NCBI GenBank assembly: GCA_958295665.1
Contig: OY282558.1
Location: 28,417,045 to 28,481,044 of the forward strand
Direction of reading: 5' to 3'
DNA from: Tipula vernalis
Lineage: Eukaryota; Arthropoda; Insecta; Diptera; Tipulidae
DNA: 64,000 bases
How positions within the stretch are numbered: the first letter of the stretch is position 1; each line of letters opens with the position of its first letter. The position numbers and the translations under genes are program-made. This document shows positions 36,072 through 51,381 of this stretch, in pieces. The notes beneath the pieces are model-generated. The model was given only the letters and a program-made list of their open reading frames with translations, had not been told where the DNA came from and did no database searches.

Positions 36072-38015
36072 TGTATATATACATATGTATATCTTGTTTC
36101 ATTTGAAAAGTTCCCACCCAAATTATCTCGAAAAAAGGCGTTTCTAAAGGTTCCAAAAAAAAGTTAAGTGGCTTCAAGGGGAAAGAGAATCAGAAGATTA
36201 TAATTTTTTTATTTTTTATTTTCAAGGAATTTACAGGTTTTCTCAAGGACGAACCAATATTTTTAATTGGGACTTGTATTTTGGGTAGAATTTAATTCCT
36301 TGCAAAAAATAGACCAATTTTGCCGTTGTTGAAACATTTTTTCGGCCGACGTCAATTTTTACATCTGTAACGAAGTTACATTAAATTACTAATCTGACAA
36401 TTTTATTGGAAAACACGCCCTACTAAAGATAAGAAAACTATAATATACTTATAATTATAACGAACCTAGGTGTATATAAAAATGTGTTGTTGAATTCCAC
36501 AAAATACATTTTTTCCTCCACTTTAGTGTTTTATTTGTTAAGCCAATTGGAAGATGGTAGCATGACAATAAAAATTGGTAAATCATATCACATTTTAGTT
36601 ATGTAACGTTTATTCGAACAAATTTGCCTTTAAATTAATGCAAGAGGTTCACATTTGCTAGGAGCAGAAAGTTGTCCACACAAATTATTTTGTAACACAT
36701 CCCAGTCTATTTAATATACGTATATTATTGAAAAATTAATTGCTCCTTAAACTAAGTTGAGCAGAAGTCGAGCATTTGAAATTTTTAAGTAATAATAATA
36801 ATATTCCTAGGACACACCACACATTTTATGAAAAACTTAGTTGTGCAACATTTTCAGTCAAGGCCAACGATTCAGAATAAATAGTTAATTTTTCACTATT
36901 TTTTTAAAATAATTTTTAAGTGTCATGAATGCGGTTGTATCATTATTTAAATTTATTAAAGGATTTTATTAAAATAAATTTTTGTACACTTACACAAAAC
37001 TTTATTTCAGTTTCCTCCGATTAGAACTGTAGTAAGTATATTAACCGCAATTTATTAATTTCTCCAGCATAACGCACACTAAGTAATAATTACAGACTAT
37101 TCCGAAATAAAATGTTCCCGACAAAACTATTTTAAGTTCATAAAAGTCAAAAATAACCGTTAATTCTAGCTTTTTGATTTAAAAGCTATTGACCTAAAAA
37201 ACCTATACTTAAGGTGTTGCTACTTTAGCACAAACAAAACTAGAAATCATTTGTAATATTATAAAAATATTATGAGGTATACATTTTTCAAACGTTTTCC
37301 TGAAAATTTACTTTCTTTACTTTGCTAGTCTTGAATGGGGGATGCGATATATATTTTTGTATTGGTTTTAATTTGATACAAAAAAATTGAATACGCAGTA
37401 TTTTGACAAAAATCCTTTTATTTTAATAACAAAATTTATTTCTAAATATCCAAACAAACTCGTAAAATTGCCCTAATGGTAAGAAATTGGCGTTGAAATT
37501 TCCTCTTTGTTGGTATTGATAGCTGAAAGAAAAATCTTGCAAAAAATCGTGGTTTACTAAAAATGATTTAAATAAAAAATAAAAAATGATTTATTCTGCC
37601 CAATGGAACGTGCAAGAAAAAAAATGATTTCCCATATGAAATATTAGGTTATCCCGGATCTTAGCCAGCATTTCAGATAATTTTTTAATATCATAATTTC
37701 GCTCTTCATGATTTCAATTATGTTTACAATATATGAAAAAATTGGTATTCCTCGTTTTTAATTCCTTTGTAAAAAATTCGTTTTATAATAAATACATCGT
37801 TTTATAGCATATTATAGTGTATTATAATATATATTGCCGTCCTAAAATCAAATGTAATATCTATGGATTGCACCAAATCCAAGAAATATGCATTGAAGTT
37901 TTGATGATACTGCTAGGTAAAATTCAAGATATTTAATTAAGGTGATTTCTGTTATTTTACAACAAACAGCGTGAAAAGTCATATAAAAAACTAACATACT
38001 AAATCAACCAAAAAC
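36072..38015. other. unannotated A+T-rich DNA
   Basis: I see no gene, repeat array or RNA gene. Confidence 0.45.
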
Positions 38016-38260
38016 TCGTTATGCCATCACACCATCGTACTACCATATCATTACACTATCATACTATACTATCACACTGTCATACCATCATACCAACATA
38101 CAATCATACAATCATATGTATAATCATACACGTACCATCATACCATCACACCATCTTACTATCATACCATCATGCCATCACACCATCATACCATCATGCC
38201 ATCAGACCATCATTCCACCATACCAACATGCCTACAAACCATCATATCATCATACCAAAG
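38016..38260 (+). repeat. CATCATACCA minisatellite
   Basis: Short imperfect units of the type CATCATACCA, CATCACACCA and CATCATGCCA follow one another. A few further CATACCA units occur at about 38630-38665. The 120-residue frame through it (38021-38383) is a His/Ser/Tyr/Pro low-complexity artefact. Confidence 0.9.
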
Positions 38261-38389
38261 TATGATGTAAAAAGGAGGTACAATAAAAATAAAATTAAAA
38301 AACAAATTAAAATTGTCATTCAAATATTTTTAGGTCGGAGCATAATGTCGCTTCAACAGACCTTTAAAGCTATCTTTGCTTAAGTAAAA

Positions 38390-39009
38390 ATGGAATAGAT
38401 GGTCGATTTTATTAAAACCCTTCGACTTCGCGTTTACCGGTTCATTGTCACCATAGCTTGTTATATGTTTACTCAGATGACGGAAATATTTTAAATTCCT
38501 ACTCAGTTGTAGGCTCCATAGGAGCCTTATGGTACTCCTGAAGCAACTTGAATTATTTTTGAACTTCTATTTCCAAGCTCAATAAACTAAATGCGGTTAC
38601 TCAAATATGCCATTATGCAAACTTACCATCATACCATAATTCCGTGATACCAGCATACCATGATACACATGTCGATTTATTTTTGATGTTTCACTAAATA
38701 TCCAAAAATCAGTTCAATCGGTGAAGTTTTATTTTACAATGTAAAAAGCAGACCCATACTCGTAGATGTGTGAAATATCTGTTTACGAAAAATATAGGAT
38801 GACTTTCTATTGGTGTTGGTTTTGTAAGGGAGTATATGGAAAAGAGATTTTATCTTGAATGTTCTAATCAAAACCAACAAAAATGTTATAAATTTGTATT
38901 GGTTTTAGCTGAATACAAATTTTTTTTATTGTTTTCCTCAACTCTAATGTACACAGAGGAAGAAGCATACAGCATGACTATTGGATCGTACCCTCTAATG
39001 GCATAGGAT
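38390..39009. other. unannotated DNA
   Basis: Nothing gene-like apart from a small GGCTCC/GGAGCC palindrome at about 38513. Confidence 0.4.
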
Positions 39010-39180
39010 CACAATGTTAACTTACCCAATGGAGATGGAGATCGACTTCGATCCGTATTCGCTCGCTTTGGTCTTTTATGTGTCTCTCCTTTTTCAGACT
39101 TTCGGGTTGATAGCTCCGGCCCATACTCATCAATTACTAGTATTCACGACCCCATTTTGGTCAACTTTTGTACGTAAAAC
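39010..39180 (+). pseudogene. possible LINE endonuclease scrap
   Basis: One frame reads VNLPNGDGDRLRSVFARFGL, then PYSSITSIHDPILVNF. This resembles the GDFNLP...GD...F...GL block and the following SDH-type region of LINE endonucleases, with the catalytic aspartate and asparagine positions altered. It is short and isolated, so the call is tentative. Confidence 0.35.
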
Positions 39181-39914
39181 TTAAAGGAAAGTCAATAAAC
39201 CATACTTTTAATGTAGGATATTATGTTGATTGTTGTGATGCCGCTAACGCGATTACATCCTGTAATGGCTTTTCTTCCTTTTTTTATTTAGTACACAGAC
39301 TTACAAAAACACTTTTTTTTATATAAATGAGTAGATATGGTTGACGTAACTTCATTGTTCTTCTCACCAAACAGAATCCAACGCCTGTTTATCGATACTA
39401 CGCAAAATCGGTGTTATCGGTTACAATACAATTTTTTTTATTCAAACAACCTTACATTATTTAACTAATAGTTCTGCGCCCACTATACTGTGGTTTGTAG
39501 TTGTTCGTAGAAATCATCTTTAAATGTCTCGTCTTTTTTGAAAGACATATAAAAGAAGGATTTTGTCTTATTTTGCCATTATTATTCTGCTGTCTAATAA
39601 GTTTGTCAGCACTAATTTAATTGCAAGTCTAAGTGAAATAAGACCAACTTTAAACCAATACTATAAGTTAAGAATTTTCTCTCACTTAAAATTTTTATTT
39701 ACTTTTGTAATAAATTTATGTCATTGAGAAAGTACTTCTTAATATAAAGAATGAAATTCATAATTTCAATTAAAAATGATGGTTATTTCACGATTAATAC
39801 GACTTAAATATATAAAAAATAATTAAAAAATTAAATAATTGAAAGATTAATTTAAAAAATTATCTAAAATAGAACCAGTGGCTTTTTGCAATACTGCGTC
39901 TATTTTTTATTCAC

Positions 39915-40000
39915 ATGCAGTGCAGTTCATCATTTTTCATTGCCTGCTTTAATTATTTTCTATTGGAGAAACAATGAAAAATTTTACACTGCACTGCACT
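39915..40000. repeat. imperfect inverted repeat
   Basis: GCAGTGCAG with TTTTTCATTG on the left is mirrored by CAATGAAAAATTTTACACTGCACTGCAC on the right, forming a hairpin with a loop of about 30 nt. Confidence 0.55.
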
Positions 40001-40176
40001 AGAATAGCCCCGCTCTACAATTTATACATTGTACATTATTTGTCTTGATAATAACCGCTTAACACAAAATATAAATTTATTTTTAATTTGAAATCGATTT
40101 CTATGATATAGCACTATCTTCAGTCGTTTTAAAAAAATTGAGCTATTAGTTTTTCTGAAAAGACATTTGGCTTGTA

Positions 40177-41645
40177 CACTCTCTCGAAAAATTATTCGTA
40201 CAACCCTCGGTTAAAGAAACATTGATTAAAAAAAACAATTACTTAACAAAAAATTCAGTTTTTATATTTTTAAACTCAAATTACATTTAACAACCAGAAA
40301 ATAATAATTATCATGATGCAAATTAATTTACTTCTACGTTTAATATGATTTACTATTTAAACATCTTAAAACGATCTCAAATAATTGTCCGCACACTTGC
40401 ACTGTTGTGAAAATTAACACTAGCACATTAAGAATTTATTATTTGTTGTACTCCTATTTTCAACTAACCGGTAAATTACGAAATTTTTTTTTGCGTAAAA
40501 GTTAATTAGTCGTACTTTTTTATAGTAGTTTATAGGAAATTTTCAAAATAAGTAATCGCGCGCGATCTTCGATTCAATATATCATCCAGAACTCCCAAAA
40601 AACCAAATCGCTAGAGATGCTTGCTGAGCGTGGTCGCAACCGAAAACTGAACAAACGTCAAATACATCTAATAGAGAAGGAAATAAAACAGAATTGAAAG
40701 CTTAGTGGTCCAACGATCGCTGCCAAAGTTTATCAACGCGAAAAAAAACCGATAAAACTTCAGAGCATACGCAATATTTTGCTTAAACAAGAGTATCGTC
40801 GATGTGCGACACGCAAGAAATATATTTGCCGACAAAAAAATATTAAAGGCGCTTGGAATATGCATTGGGATATGTGAGTGAGGCCGAAGTTCTGGGAAAA
40901 TGTTATTCCCACGGATGAAAGTAAATTTAACGTTTTTGGTTCAGATGGTCGAGTTATGGTGTGGCGGAAACACATCACTGAACTTGATTAAAACATGGTG
41001 GCGAAAGTATAATGGTTTGGGGAGCTTTTAGCTGAGGGGTGTAGGACATTTGACCTTCATTGAAACCATAATGAACCGGTTTAATTATTTGGATAATTTG
41101 AAGGATAATATGTTAATAAGTGGTGAGAAAATGGGACATGGGCAAAATTTTCGCTCCGTACATGACAATGATCCGAAGCATTCGTCAAAGCTGATCAAGG
41201 AATTGTTATTGTACACTATAAAATCAACACTTCCTCATCCTCCCCAGCCTCCATATCTCAACCCCATTGACAATTTATGCTTGTGCGAAAAATTCCCCCC
41301 GAAATAACTCGAAAGTTGGCTTTCTCAATGAAAAGAAGGTTGTAAAGTGTCATTGCATGAATAGGTTACAACACCAAATATTAGACCTAATTTTTAAAAC
41401 CAAATTCCCTCAAGTTCTTTGTGTGTACCGACAATTATTTGACTTCGTTTTAGACGGTTTAAATAGTAAATCAAATCAAACGTGAAAGTAAATTAATTTA
41501 TATCAGATTATTATTATTTTGAGGTTCTTAAATGTAATTTGAGTTTTAAAAAAATAAAAACTGAATTTTTTGTTTGATTTGTAATTGTATTTTTTATCAA
41601 TGGTTTCTTAACCGAGTGCTGTACGGACAATTTTTTGATACAGTG
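40177..41645 (+). mobile_element. Tc1-like element with both termini, 1469 bp
   Basis: The left terminus starts CACTCTCTCGAAAAATT and the inverted right terminus CACTGTATCAAAAAATT. Both continue with similar CGTACA and CTCGGTTAA blocks for about 45 bp. TA flanks both sides (40175-40176 and 41646-41647). The size is typical for an autonomous Tc1 element, but the transposase inside is dead. Confidence 0.9.
40560..41490 (+). pseudogene. Tc1 transposase, multiply disrupted
   Basis: The frame from about 40570 shows helix-turn-helix-like DNA-binding sequence (SLEMLAERGRNRKLNKRQ, then GPTIAAKVYQRE) and then the catalytic TDESKFNVFGSDGRVMVWR with the first aspartate. HDNDPKHSSKL (about 41160) holds the second aspartate. 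LNPIDNL (about 41260) corresponds to the third acidic site, normally LNPIENL in Tc1, so D replaces E. In-frame stops occur after EIKQN, after WNMHWDM and after ITELD, and frameshifts follow. It cannot make an active enzyme. Confidence 0.9.
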
Positions 41646-41647
41646 TA

Positions 41648-44544
41648 TATTTCAGAAATTTGGTACTCGTTGTTTTTGGCATTTCGTTTTTACTTAAATT
41701 AAAATTTACTTAAAAATAAAAAAAAATAAAAATTTGTTCTACTAATAAATTTTCCTTAAATAAATAAAAAACGAATTATTTATAAAATTGTTTTGAAATG
41801 AATGACCACTAATGCACTAGCATTAACTAACTAAATTAGTAAATGAATTATTGAATAGTAAAGCAATAAGCAATAATTATACAGTTAGTTCACCATAAAC
41901 GACAGCGCTTTATATATTTTGCATAGCTGAAAAAGCCCGTTTCTTTCATCTGTTAAAGCTATACTAACGATATTGTTGAGTGTTGACCCTTCACGTAATT
42001 GTTACATTTAAAATAAATTCCGAAGATAAAAACCTATTTTCTTGTTTTGTCATTTCTTTCAATAACTATTATTTTTACATTTGATCATAAAAACTTCAAT
42101 CCATAAACACAACAATGGCAACCAATTGAATTCAGAAAAAATAAATTCCATTATTTTTCAATCAATCAATGAAATATTTATTATTTCCATTGTGTACTCA
42201 TGTTCATTTGTACAAATCATTAGTGATCATTATAGCGGAATTGATATTCTTAATCATTTTTTTTTTAGTAGATCCATCGACATAAAAAAAAATGATTTCT
42301 CAATTTTTTATTTTTTTAAATCGTGGACCTTAATGATGGCGTTCGAAAGCGTTTTTATCTTCATTGTTCTCTCAAAAGGATTTTTTATCTTTCTATTCTA
42401 CACATATTTTGAATAAATAATTAATTATTTTATGTACTTTTAAAATGAATCGAGACCCACAAAAATTAACGATCTTTTTTATCATTATTCTATCTGATCA
42501 AAACGAATTTGTTCATTTACGATCAATTCATAAAATAAAATAATCGATCGATCTGATCGATCTTGTATATTTTGTACAATAACGCGGTGCTCTATTGACT
42601 ATTCATCCAAAATTACATTACAATAAGAAGAAAATATTTGTGTATCTAACTATTTTTGTGTGTGTCGGCGATTTATAAAAAAAAAAAAAAATTGATCTTA
42701 CATTTTGTTTTTATAATTTCAAAAAACAGAATCGATTGTTATGTTTGTTGAGTACCTCTCAAAATATCGAAATTTCAAGTAGAGTATGATGACCATCATC
42801 ATTGTCGAATTTATTGTTTATTGTTCAATTTCATTTTTTTTATTATTATTTAAAGATTTTTAAATGATTGGCTCTATTCTTCTTTGGTAGGTTGGGAATA
42901 TTAAATAAAATAGTATTACCTAAACAAAACTGCTAAATGATCATTAAACTGACACGAAATATGTCATATGTATATATTTTTATGTATGTATATTAAAATT
43001 ATTTTTAAATACCATCACTTAGTGTAATACAAAATCACATCCCCATAAATAATGTATACAATACTTATATAAAACTGTTAGCATAAAAAAGACTGCCAAT
43101 ATCGTTGGATATTTTGACAAAATATTCAATATCTTCATAATAATTTATACTAATGTCTTTAACTTCATTTTTTCAAGTAAAAAATTAACAACATTTGAAG
43201 GAGAGGACATATCAAATATTATAACACAGGAGCGTCAATGATACAACGAACATCTTTCAAATTGTATCAAAATTACCAAATTACTCAGTGAAATTAATCT
43301 ATATTTAGTAATTCTAATTATTCTAATTTTACTAGAAATGTTCCTTAGAAATGTAATATAATAATATACTATATGTCTTGGTAAATATGTAATATATATC
43401 TTGGTAACAAAACACATCGTACTACTTAGGCCAATCACAAAATGATTTCACTTTCCAGATCTGATAATACGGTATAAGATACTGTCCTGAAAAGTTAAGA
43501 TGTGATGATAAACCGTTTATTAATCTAGTACTGAACTACGTCATAAATTGCTTTATATATTTATGCTTGGAGTGGGCCTAACTAAATAAATTTGCCGTGG
43601 AAGGCGCGATCTCCACTTACGAGAATTAATTTTAACGATATTGATTTTGCCTGAAGTTTAAAATATGGATTTATAAATGAAATCAAAATAAATTTAATTT
43701 AATTAATTTGACTGACGGAACGTAATATGTGGATAATGCCAGTGAAAATATTGGAAAAGGCAGTGACCAATTGAACAGCATTGAAACCCTCTACTTGGGA
43801 AGAATTGTGTTTCTAGAACTTTGATTTTCCCACAAAGCGTCATCAAATAAAAATGTATTTATACATCACCAAATCAACCATTAGCATTTTATAATAATTT
43901 TCCATTATATTGAGCAGGAGCATTCCTAAAATGATATCACGAGTTTTCCTAAATTTGGACATCCTTCCCCAATATTACAATTAGGCATGCCCATATAAAT
44001 TCCCTACCACCAAGCCACCAAACTTTTACTTAATACAAACTTATTTTTAAATATGCATTATTTAGAACAGTGGTGTGTTGAACATCAATCAAAATCTCAT
44101 TGACCATTTTTCATCTTCGACTTTTTAGTAGCTCCAGTAATTTCCATATTATACATCTCTGCTATTCCATTGAAAATCATTAAGAATTTAAATTGCTCCA
44201 TTCAGATCACTTGCACAAGACATCCACATTTCCATTTACTATGGATACAAAGTCAATTGGCTTTCTTTAATTTTCACTTGGAAATAAAACCAATTGAAAC
44301 AAATTAGTTGCAAATTAATTGCCTTTTAAAACAAGAGAAGAAATTCGGGAAAAGGAAATTTTAATTTTAAAATGTGGAAAATTGAGATTCAATTTTAAAA
44401 CTAGAATGAAACCCTTTCCAATAAATTGTTCATTAGTCTTGTAGACACAGATCAGAGAAAAAGAAAATGTTTTAAAAGGGAGCACCACATACATATTACC
44501 ATAAATGTTAAAAAAACAGCAAGTTTTTTAATCAGAACAATTTT
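41648..44544. other. unannotated A+T-rich DNA
   Basis: No recognised gene. The 111-residue frame at 42081-42416 is A+T-driven and hydrophobic with no family signature. Confidence 0.4.
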
Positions 44545-45320
44545 TCAATTTAACTTTGCATACCTTAGACGGATTCCCCGAAGGAAGAAATCTGGTGGTT
44601 TCGAGGCGATCCAGTCATCGACCCATTTTTTGACGTTTTCATATGAAGTGAAGTGCTGCTGTGCCAGGGCTGATTGCATCGACCGGAACAAGTGGTAATC
44701 AGAGGGAGCAATGTCTGGTGAATACGGCGGGTGGGGTAGCATTTCCCAGTTCTGTCGGTCCAAGTAATTTTTGACAGGTATAGCAACATGTGGCCTAGCG
44801 TTGTCATGTTGCAAAATATTCTTATTGTCCCTTTTGTCCCATTCCGGTCGTTTTGCAGCTAGAGCTTGCTTTAAAGCCATCAGTTGTCGTCGATAAATTT
44901 GTCCTCGCACATGGTTTTCCGACGTTCCATGTCCCTTTCTTTCAATTTGTGTGGCACCCAATTTCCCAGCTTCTGAACCAATCCCATTGTATGTATACGT
45001 TGCGAAACACATTGTTAGATAATATTCAACTCTTCTGCCAATTGTTTTTCAGTCTGACAAGGGTCCACATCAAGCAATTCTTCCAATTCTGTATCTTCAA
45101 ATTTTCTTGGTCTGCCTTCACGTTCTTTGTCTCTTACGTCAAAATCACCAACTTTGAATCGTTGAAACCACTCTTTGCATGTTATTTTCGATGGAGCATG
45201 TTCACCGTAAACTTCCACAAGCAAACGATTTGTTTCCGCGGCACTTTCCTTCAACAAAAAATAATGAAGTAAAACTCCCCGGAAATGTTGTTTTTTTGGC
45301 ACAAAATTCGACATTTTCAA
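44545..45320 (-). pseudogene. mariner transposase, frameshifted and deleted
   Basis: The first frame (45320-45015) holds the amino-terminal DNA-binding half, including SKITCKEWFQRFKVGDFDV and LDVDPCQTEKQLAEEL. After a stop, a second frame shows GLVQKLGNWVPHKLKERDME in a shifted phase. Then the region with the first catalytic aspartate (normally TGDEKW) is missing. The last frame (45012-44545) resumes with LQHDNARPHVA (second aspartate) and LPHPPYSPDIAPSDYHLF (third aspartate, mariner D34D type). The carboxy terminus is shortened after RRGIR-like sequence. The motifs fit the mauritiana-type mariner group. It is inactive. Confidence 0.92.
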
Positions 45321-45483
45321 TTACATGAAAATAATTGTTGTTTACGCTTTGAACAAATGTCACTAGTAATTATTCAAGCTTGACATCTAACCTCCAAAAA
45401 ACATGTATTGCCCGATTGAATAATATGCAAGCAGTGATACTAACGACTATCTAAAAGGGTCGGAAATTTATTTGTACACCCAA
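44545..45483 (-). mobile_element. mariner element, one terminus, internally deleted
   Basis: The 5' terminus of the minus-strand element is TTGGGTGTACAAATAAATTT, ending at 45483 and followed by TA. I could not find the matching 3' terminus beyond 44545, so that end is lost or rearranged. Confidence 0.8.
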
Positions 45484-45491
45484 TACATTTT

Positions 45492-45535
45492 CCGAAACTT
45501 AATTTTGAGCATAAGTTCATTCACAATAAAGTGCC
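45492..45535 (+). repeat. 46-nt dispersed stem-loop, copy 2 (diverged)
   Basis: Contains AATTTTGAGCATAAGTTCAT, TCACAATAAA and GTGCC in the same order as the copy at 595-640. The inner GAGC/GCTC hairpin is weakened to GAGC/GTTC. It begins about 8 bp beyond the mariner terminus. Confidence 0.5.
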
Positions 45536-47098
45536 AATATTCATGAAATAAGAAGAGACCATAAAGCAATACATTTCCTGCATATAAGGCAAGACCACAG
45601 CAAATCAGTCCAATTGTTCCACTGGTACAGTTCCGACATTCTTCTTAATGGTAACTAAACCATTTTCGGATGTTTTCTGGAAATCTATCATGGTAACTTC
45701 TGCAGATTTGGCATTTCAGCATATAGTTAGCGAAATTTTCAAATGATTTTGATATGTATCAGGAAAAAAAATTTAATTACTTTTGAAGAAAAATATATAA
45801 AGGAAATTCTACCTGACTCAAATGCCTGAGATTTGCAAACCAAAAAAATTACCTTTAGAACATTTTCTTCTTTTCCCAATGCATATAATATAAGCGAACG
45901 GTATTCAAAATTTACAGTAGTAAAATAAAAAGTACTTAAGTAATGTTGAGGATGATTGAAGTCGAAGCAGATTCAATTTTCGAAATACGGATTTACGGTA
46001 TTCTATGCATATATATATACATAATACATAATGTATAACAAACACTATATCTTATTTATCTCATATATATTAATCACGATTCATAAAAGTATAGTCACCA
46101 TTTTTAGTATTGTGTATCCATTAAATATTGACCACACGCACACGATTAATGACTTTCTGAGGTGAGGATACATATATAATAAAAACAACTTTAAATTTTT
46201 TTAAAACAAGACAAAAATAAGATAAAAACAACAATTTGTATACGAGTGCTCGACCACATTAATGTTTCAATTTTAATTTGATATCTAAATGTTTATTTCT
46301 AAATTATTTCTAAGCAACAATATCAACAAAAAAAATCTTAAAGAACATAACACAGACTGTTTGTTCATTTTTATGTGTATGTATATTCAAAGGTGATTTT
46401 GATAATTTATTTTAATTAATTTGGGTTTTATTTTACATGCAGGTTTTTTATTATGAATGAATTTGAGTGTGTTAAGCACACAGGGTAAAAAATGTACCAC
46501 CCACCAGTTGTTTTTTAATATACAAGAAATAATCGCAACTTGGAAATACATAAATAACACAAAGCACTTGTAATCTTATCTCACCATTGATTCATTGCTT
46601 CCTACGGTATATTATACATATTCAAAAGCAATTTGCGACTCGACCTAAACCACCATCAAACATAGATAAAACTTCCTCGGGTTCTTAAAAAAAAAATATT
46701 TTGGAATTTTAGGTGTTAAAAAACAAGTTGTCTTCTTGTAAGATAAAAAAATTAATTTTTCTTTTTATTTTTAAGGACGATATTTTTAAAGATCTGAATT
46801 CCAAATAAAATGTTGGTTTACAATCATTTATTATTTTAATTTTAGATGTTCTGTTGCATTTACGACTAAATATGCATTTTTCTCATGTTATCATTTAAAC
46901 CCAACAACATGCCGTGTTGTTTGCTCTTAAATGATTGTTAGCCGCACCTATTTAGTATATTAACGTTAGATTATTAAACACTTTTCTGGATCGAATCTTG
47001 CAATCTATTTTTCACGTACCGATTCACCTACGGATTCCCTTCAAACTTTGCCTAATTATTTGCTTTCGATGGCAATACACATGTTTAACATTTTCGGA
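45536..47098. other. unannotated A+T-rich DNA
   Basis: Nothing recognised. Confidence 0.45.
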
Positions 47099-47840
47099 TC
47101 AAAAAGGATGACTGGATGAATCATAGGTTGACATTGAACGTAGAGGACGAAAATGTAAAATTGCTTCTATTTGCCAAAGGAGCGTTGATAATTCTTCCAT
47201 TGTGAGATGTGTTTTAACGGCTTCTCTAACTAGATGTTTCTTTACAGATTTCACTTTTATGTGAACAAATTGTTGTACATTTATGTAAACAAAATTCTTC
47301 TGCATCGCTTAAGAACTCAAAATTTCTCACCATTTGCCTAACTTCATCCTATTTTACTACCACTTCGGTCGTTCAATGATTCAATTTATTTTACCTTTAA
47401 GAAAATTGGTGCCGTAATCACACTTCTGATGTATAATCTCTCACTAATCTCAAATGTTACCTATATGTAGGAAAGCAGACGAAAACAAATATGTGTATCT
47501 TTATGCCCCTCCCTCCTCCTCTTTGTTGCTATCATGATCGGACCAACGTGGTCAAATCCAACATTTGAGAATGGTATAAGCTCACAAATATGTTCAGTTG
47601 GTTGATCTCCAATCTTCTGACTTTGCTGCCTGGTTTCGTTTCCCAAACATATGGTGCTTTGATTTAATGGCTTCCTGAGGGAGTTGCCGCCATCCGTATC
47701 CCAAAAATGTTGTGTAACGGAGAATATTTCGAACAGCTGTTGTATTTGTTTGTTTTACGCTTAGACAACCTCCTCGGCGCTGAACAAAACGACGTAATGA
47801 TTCTCCAATAAACAGCCTACAACTAAAGTTATACAAACGC
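47099..47840 (-). pseudogene. BEL/Pao retrotransposon integrase remnant
   Basis: Three minus-strand frames in different phases follow one another. 47836-47594 covers the region before the integrase core. 47646-47461 contains QKIGDQPTEHI and FSNVGFDHVGPIMI, the BEL/Pao start of the core (usually 'MGDLP...F.NVGVDFAGP'). 47305-47099 contains LTMEELSTLLWQIEAIL followed by a 'RPL' block, the well-conserved carboxy-terminal part of the BEL/Pao core. The intermediate catalytic region is lost. No LTRs, RT or protease were seen nearby. Confidence 0.8.
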
Positions 47841-47965
47841 CAGGAGTTTCTGCTAATGATAGAGAAAGTTCGAATAGTTGCTATAGTAATTTCTCTAATA
47901 AGTTATTCAATAAAGTAATTTAGAACAAATTTCATAATTTTTATTTTTGATTTGTTTCTGCTTCA

Positions 47966-48050
47966 GACGGCTGCGGCTTAGGAGTCGAGGAGTCGGACTA
48001 TTTGGATGGAGTTGGAGTCGGAAAAATACTTAGCGGCTCCGACTCCGCAT
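47966..48050. repeat. GGAGTCGG-rich short repeat
   Basis: GGAGTCG, GGAGTCGG and GGAGTTGGAGTCGG words, then GGCTCCGACTCCGC, give a G-rich internally palindromic tract. It resembles a dispersed repeat type seen in many animal genomes; no boundaries could be set. Confidence 0.4.
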
Positions 48051-50517
<2,467 letters not shown>

Positions 50518-51285
50518 CATTTTAAAATAGCAAAAATTTTGGAAATTTGAACTTCATGATTTTTGATTTGTTTAACTTTTGGTTGTATTTAAAAAAATAA
50601 AAAAAACATATTTTTTTATTTTTTTGATATAGGTGTGTATTGCGCGCAGGATGGTCCCAAAGTTTTGCAAAAATAGTGAAAAACACCATTTGGAGTAAAT
50701 TTCAAAGGTAAATTTATGAATTAAAAAATTAATCGATTTTAATTTTTTTTTTTTGCGTTAATTAGAGATATCGTAATTTTCATGAATTTAAGGCAAGCGA
50801 ACTTTCTAATGGACATTTTACAAATTACAATGTATTAAAAATAAAATCGTCGCCCTTAGAATTTAAAGTTGAACATCAAAATGCTCCCACCATATTCAGG
50901 TATTTCCCGTGTTCGCAATTATGAAAAAAAAATCAAATATACAAATAAACAACACAATAATAATATTATAGTTTTACGGATATTCTTACATAGCTATATG
51001 TTTCAAAGCAAATCTGCACACAAACTTTTTGGATGGTGTAAAAAAGCAGCAACATCATCAAAAAACAATAACAATAATAAAGTTTCGCAGAGCATTTAAC
51101 GAAATTTTTTCTTTGGTATTTTTATCCGCGGTTCTTTAAAGTAAATTTGAACTTGCGCCTTTTGTTTCACATAAAAGTAAAATATTAATTGGACCCTTTT
51201 TTATATGTTTATTTTAAACTCTCGACTTGCTGAGCAGTGAAATGATGAGTTTATATACATTATGTATATTTGTATAAATAAATAC

Positions 51286-51381
<96 letters not shown>
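51286..51381. repeat. (AT)n microsatellite
   Basis: Pure AT dinucleotide run preceded by GTATA. Confidence 0.98.

Noticed and set aside
38021..38383. 120-residue His/Ser/Pro/Tyr-rich frame
   Set aside because: It is a reading of the CATCATACCA minisatellite with no independent coding signal.
42081..42416. 111-residue hydrophobic frame
   Set aside because: Its Ile/Phe/Ser-rich composition is what A+T-rich DNA gives by chance and no family signature is visible.
44426..45272. Plus-strand frames across the mariner region
   Set aside because: They are antisense shadows of the transposase relic.
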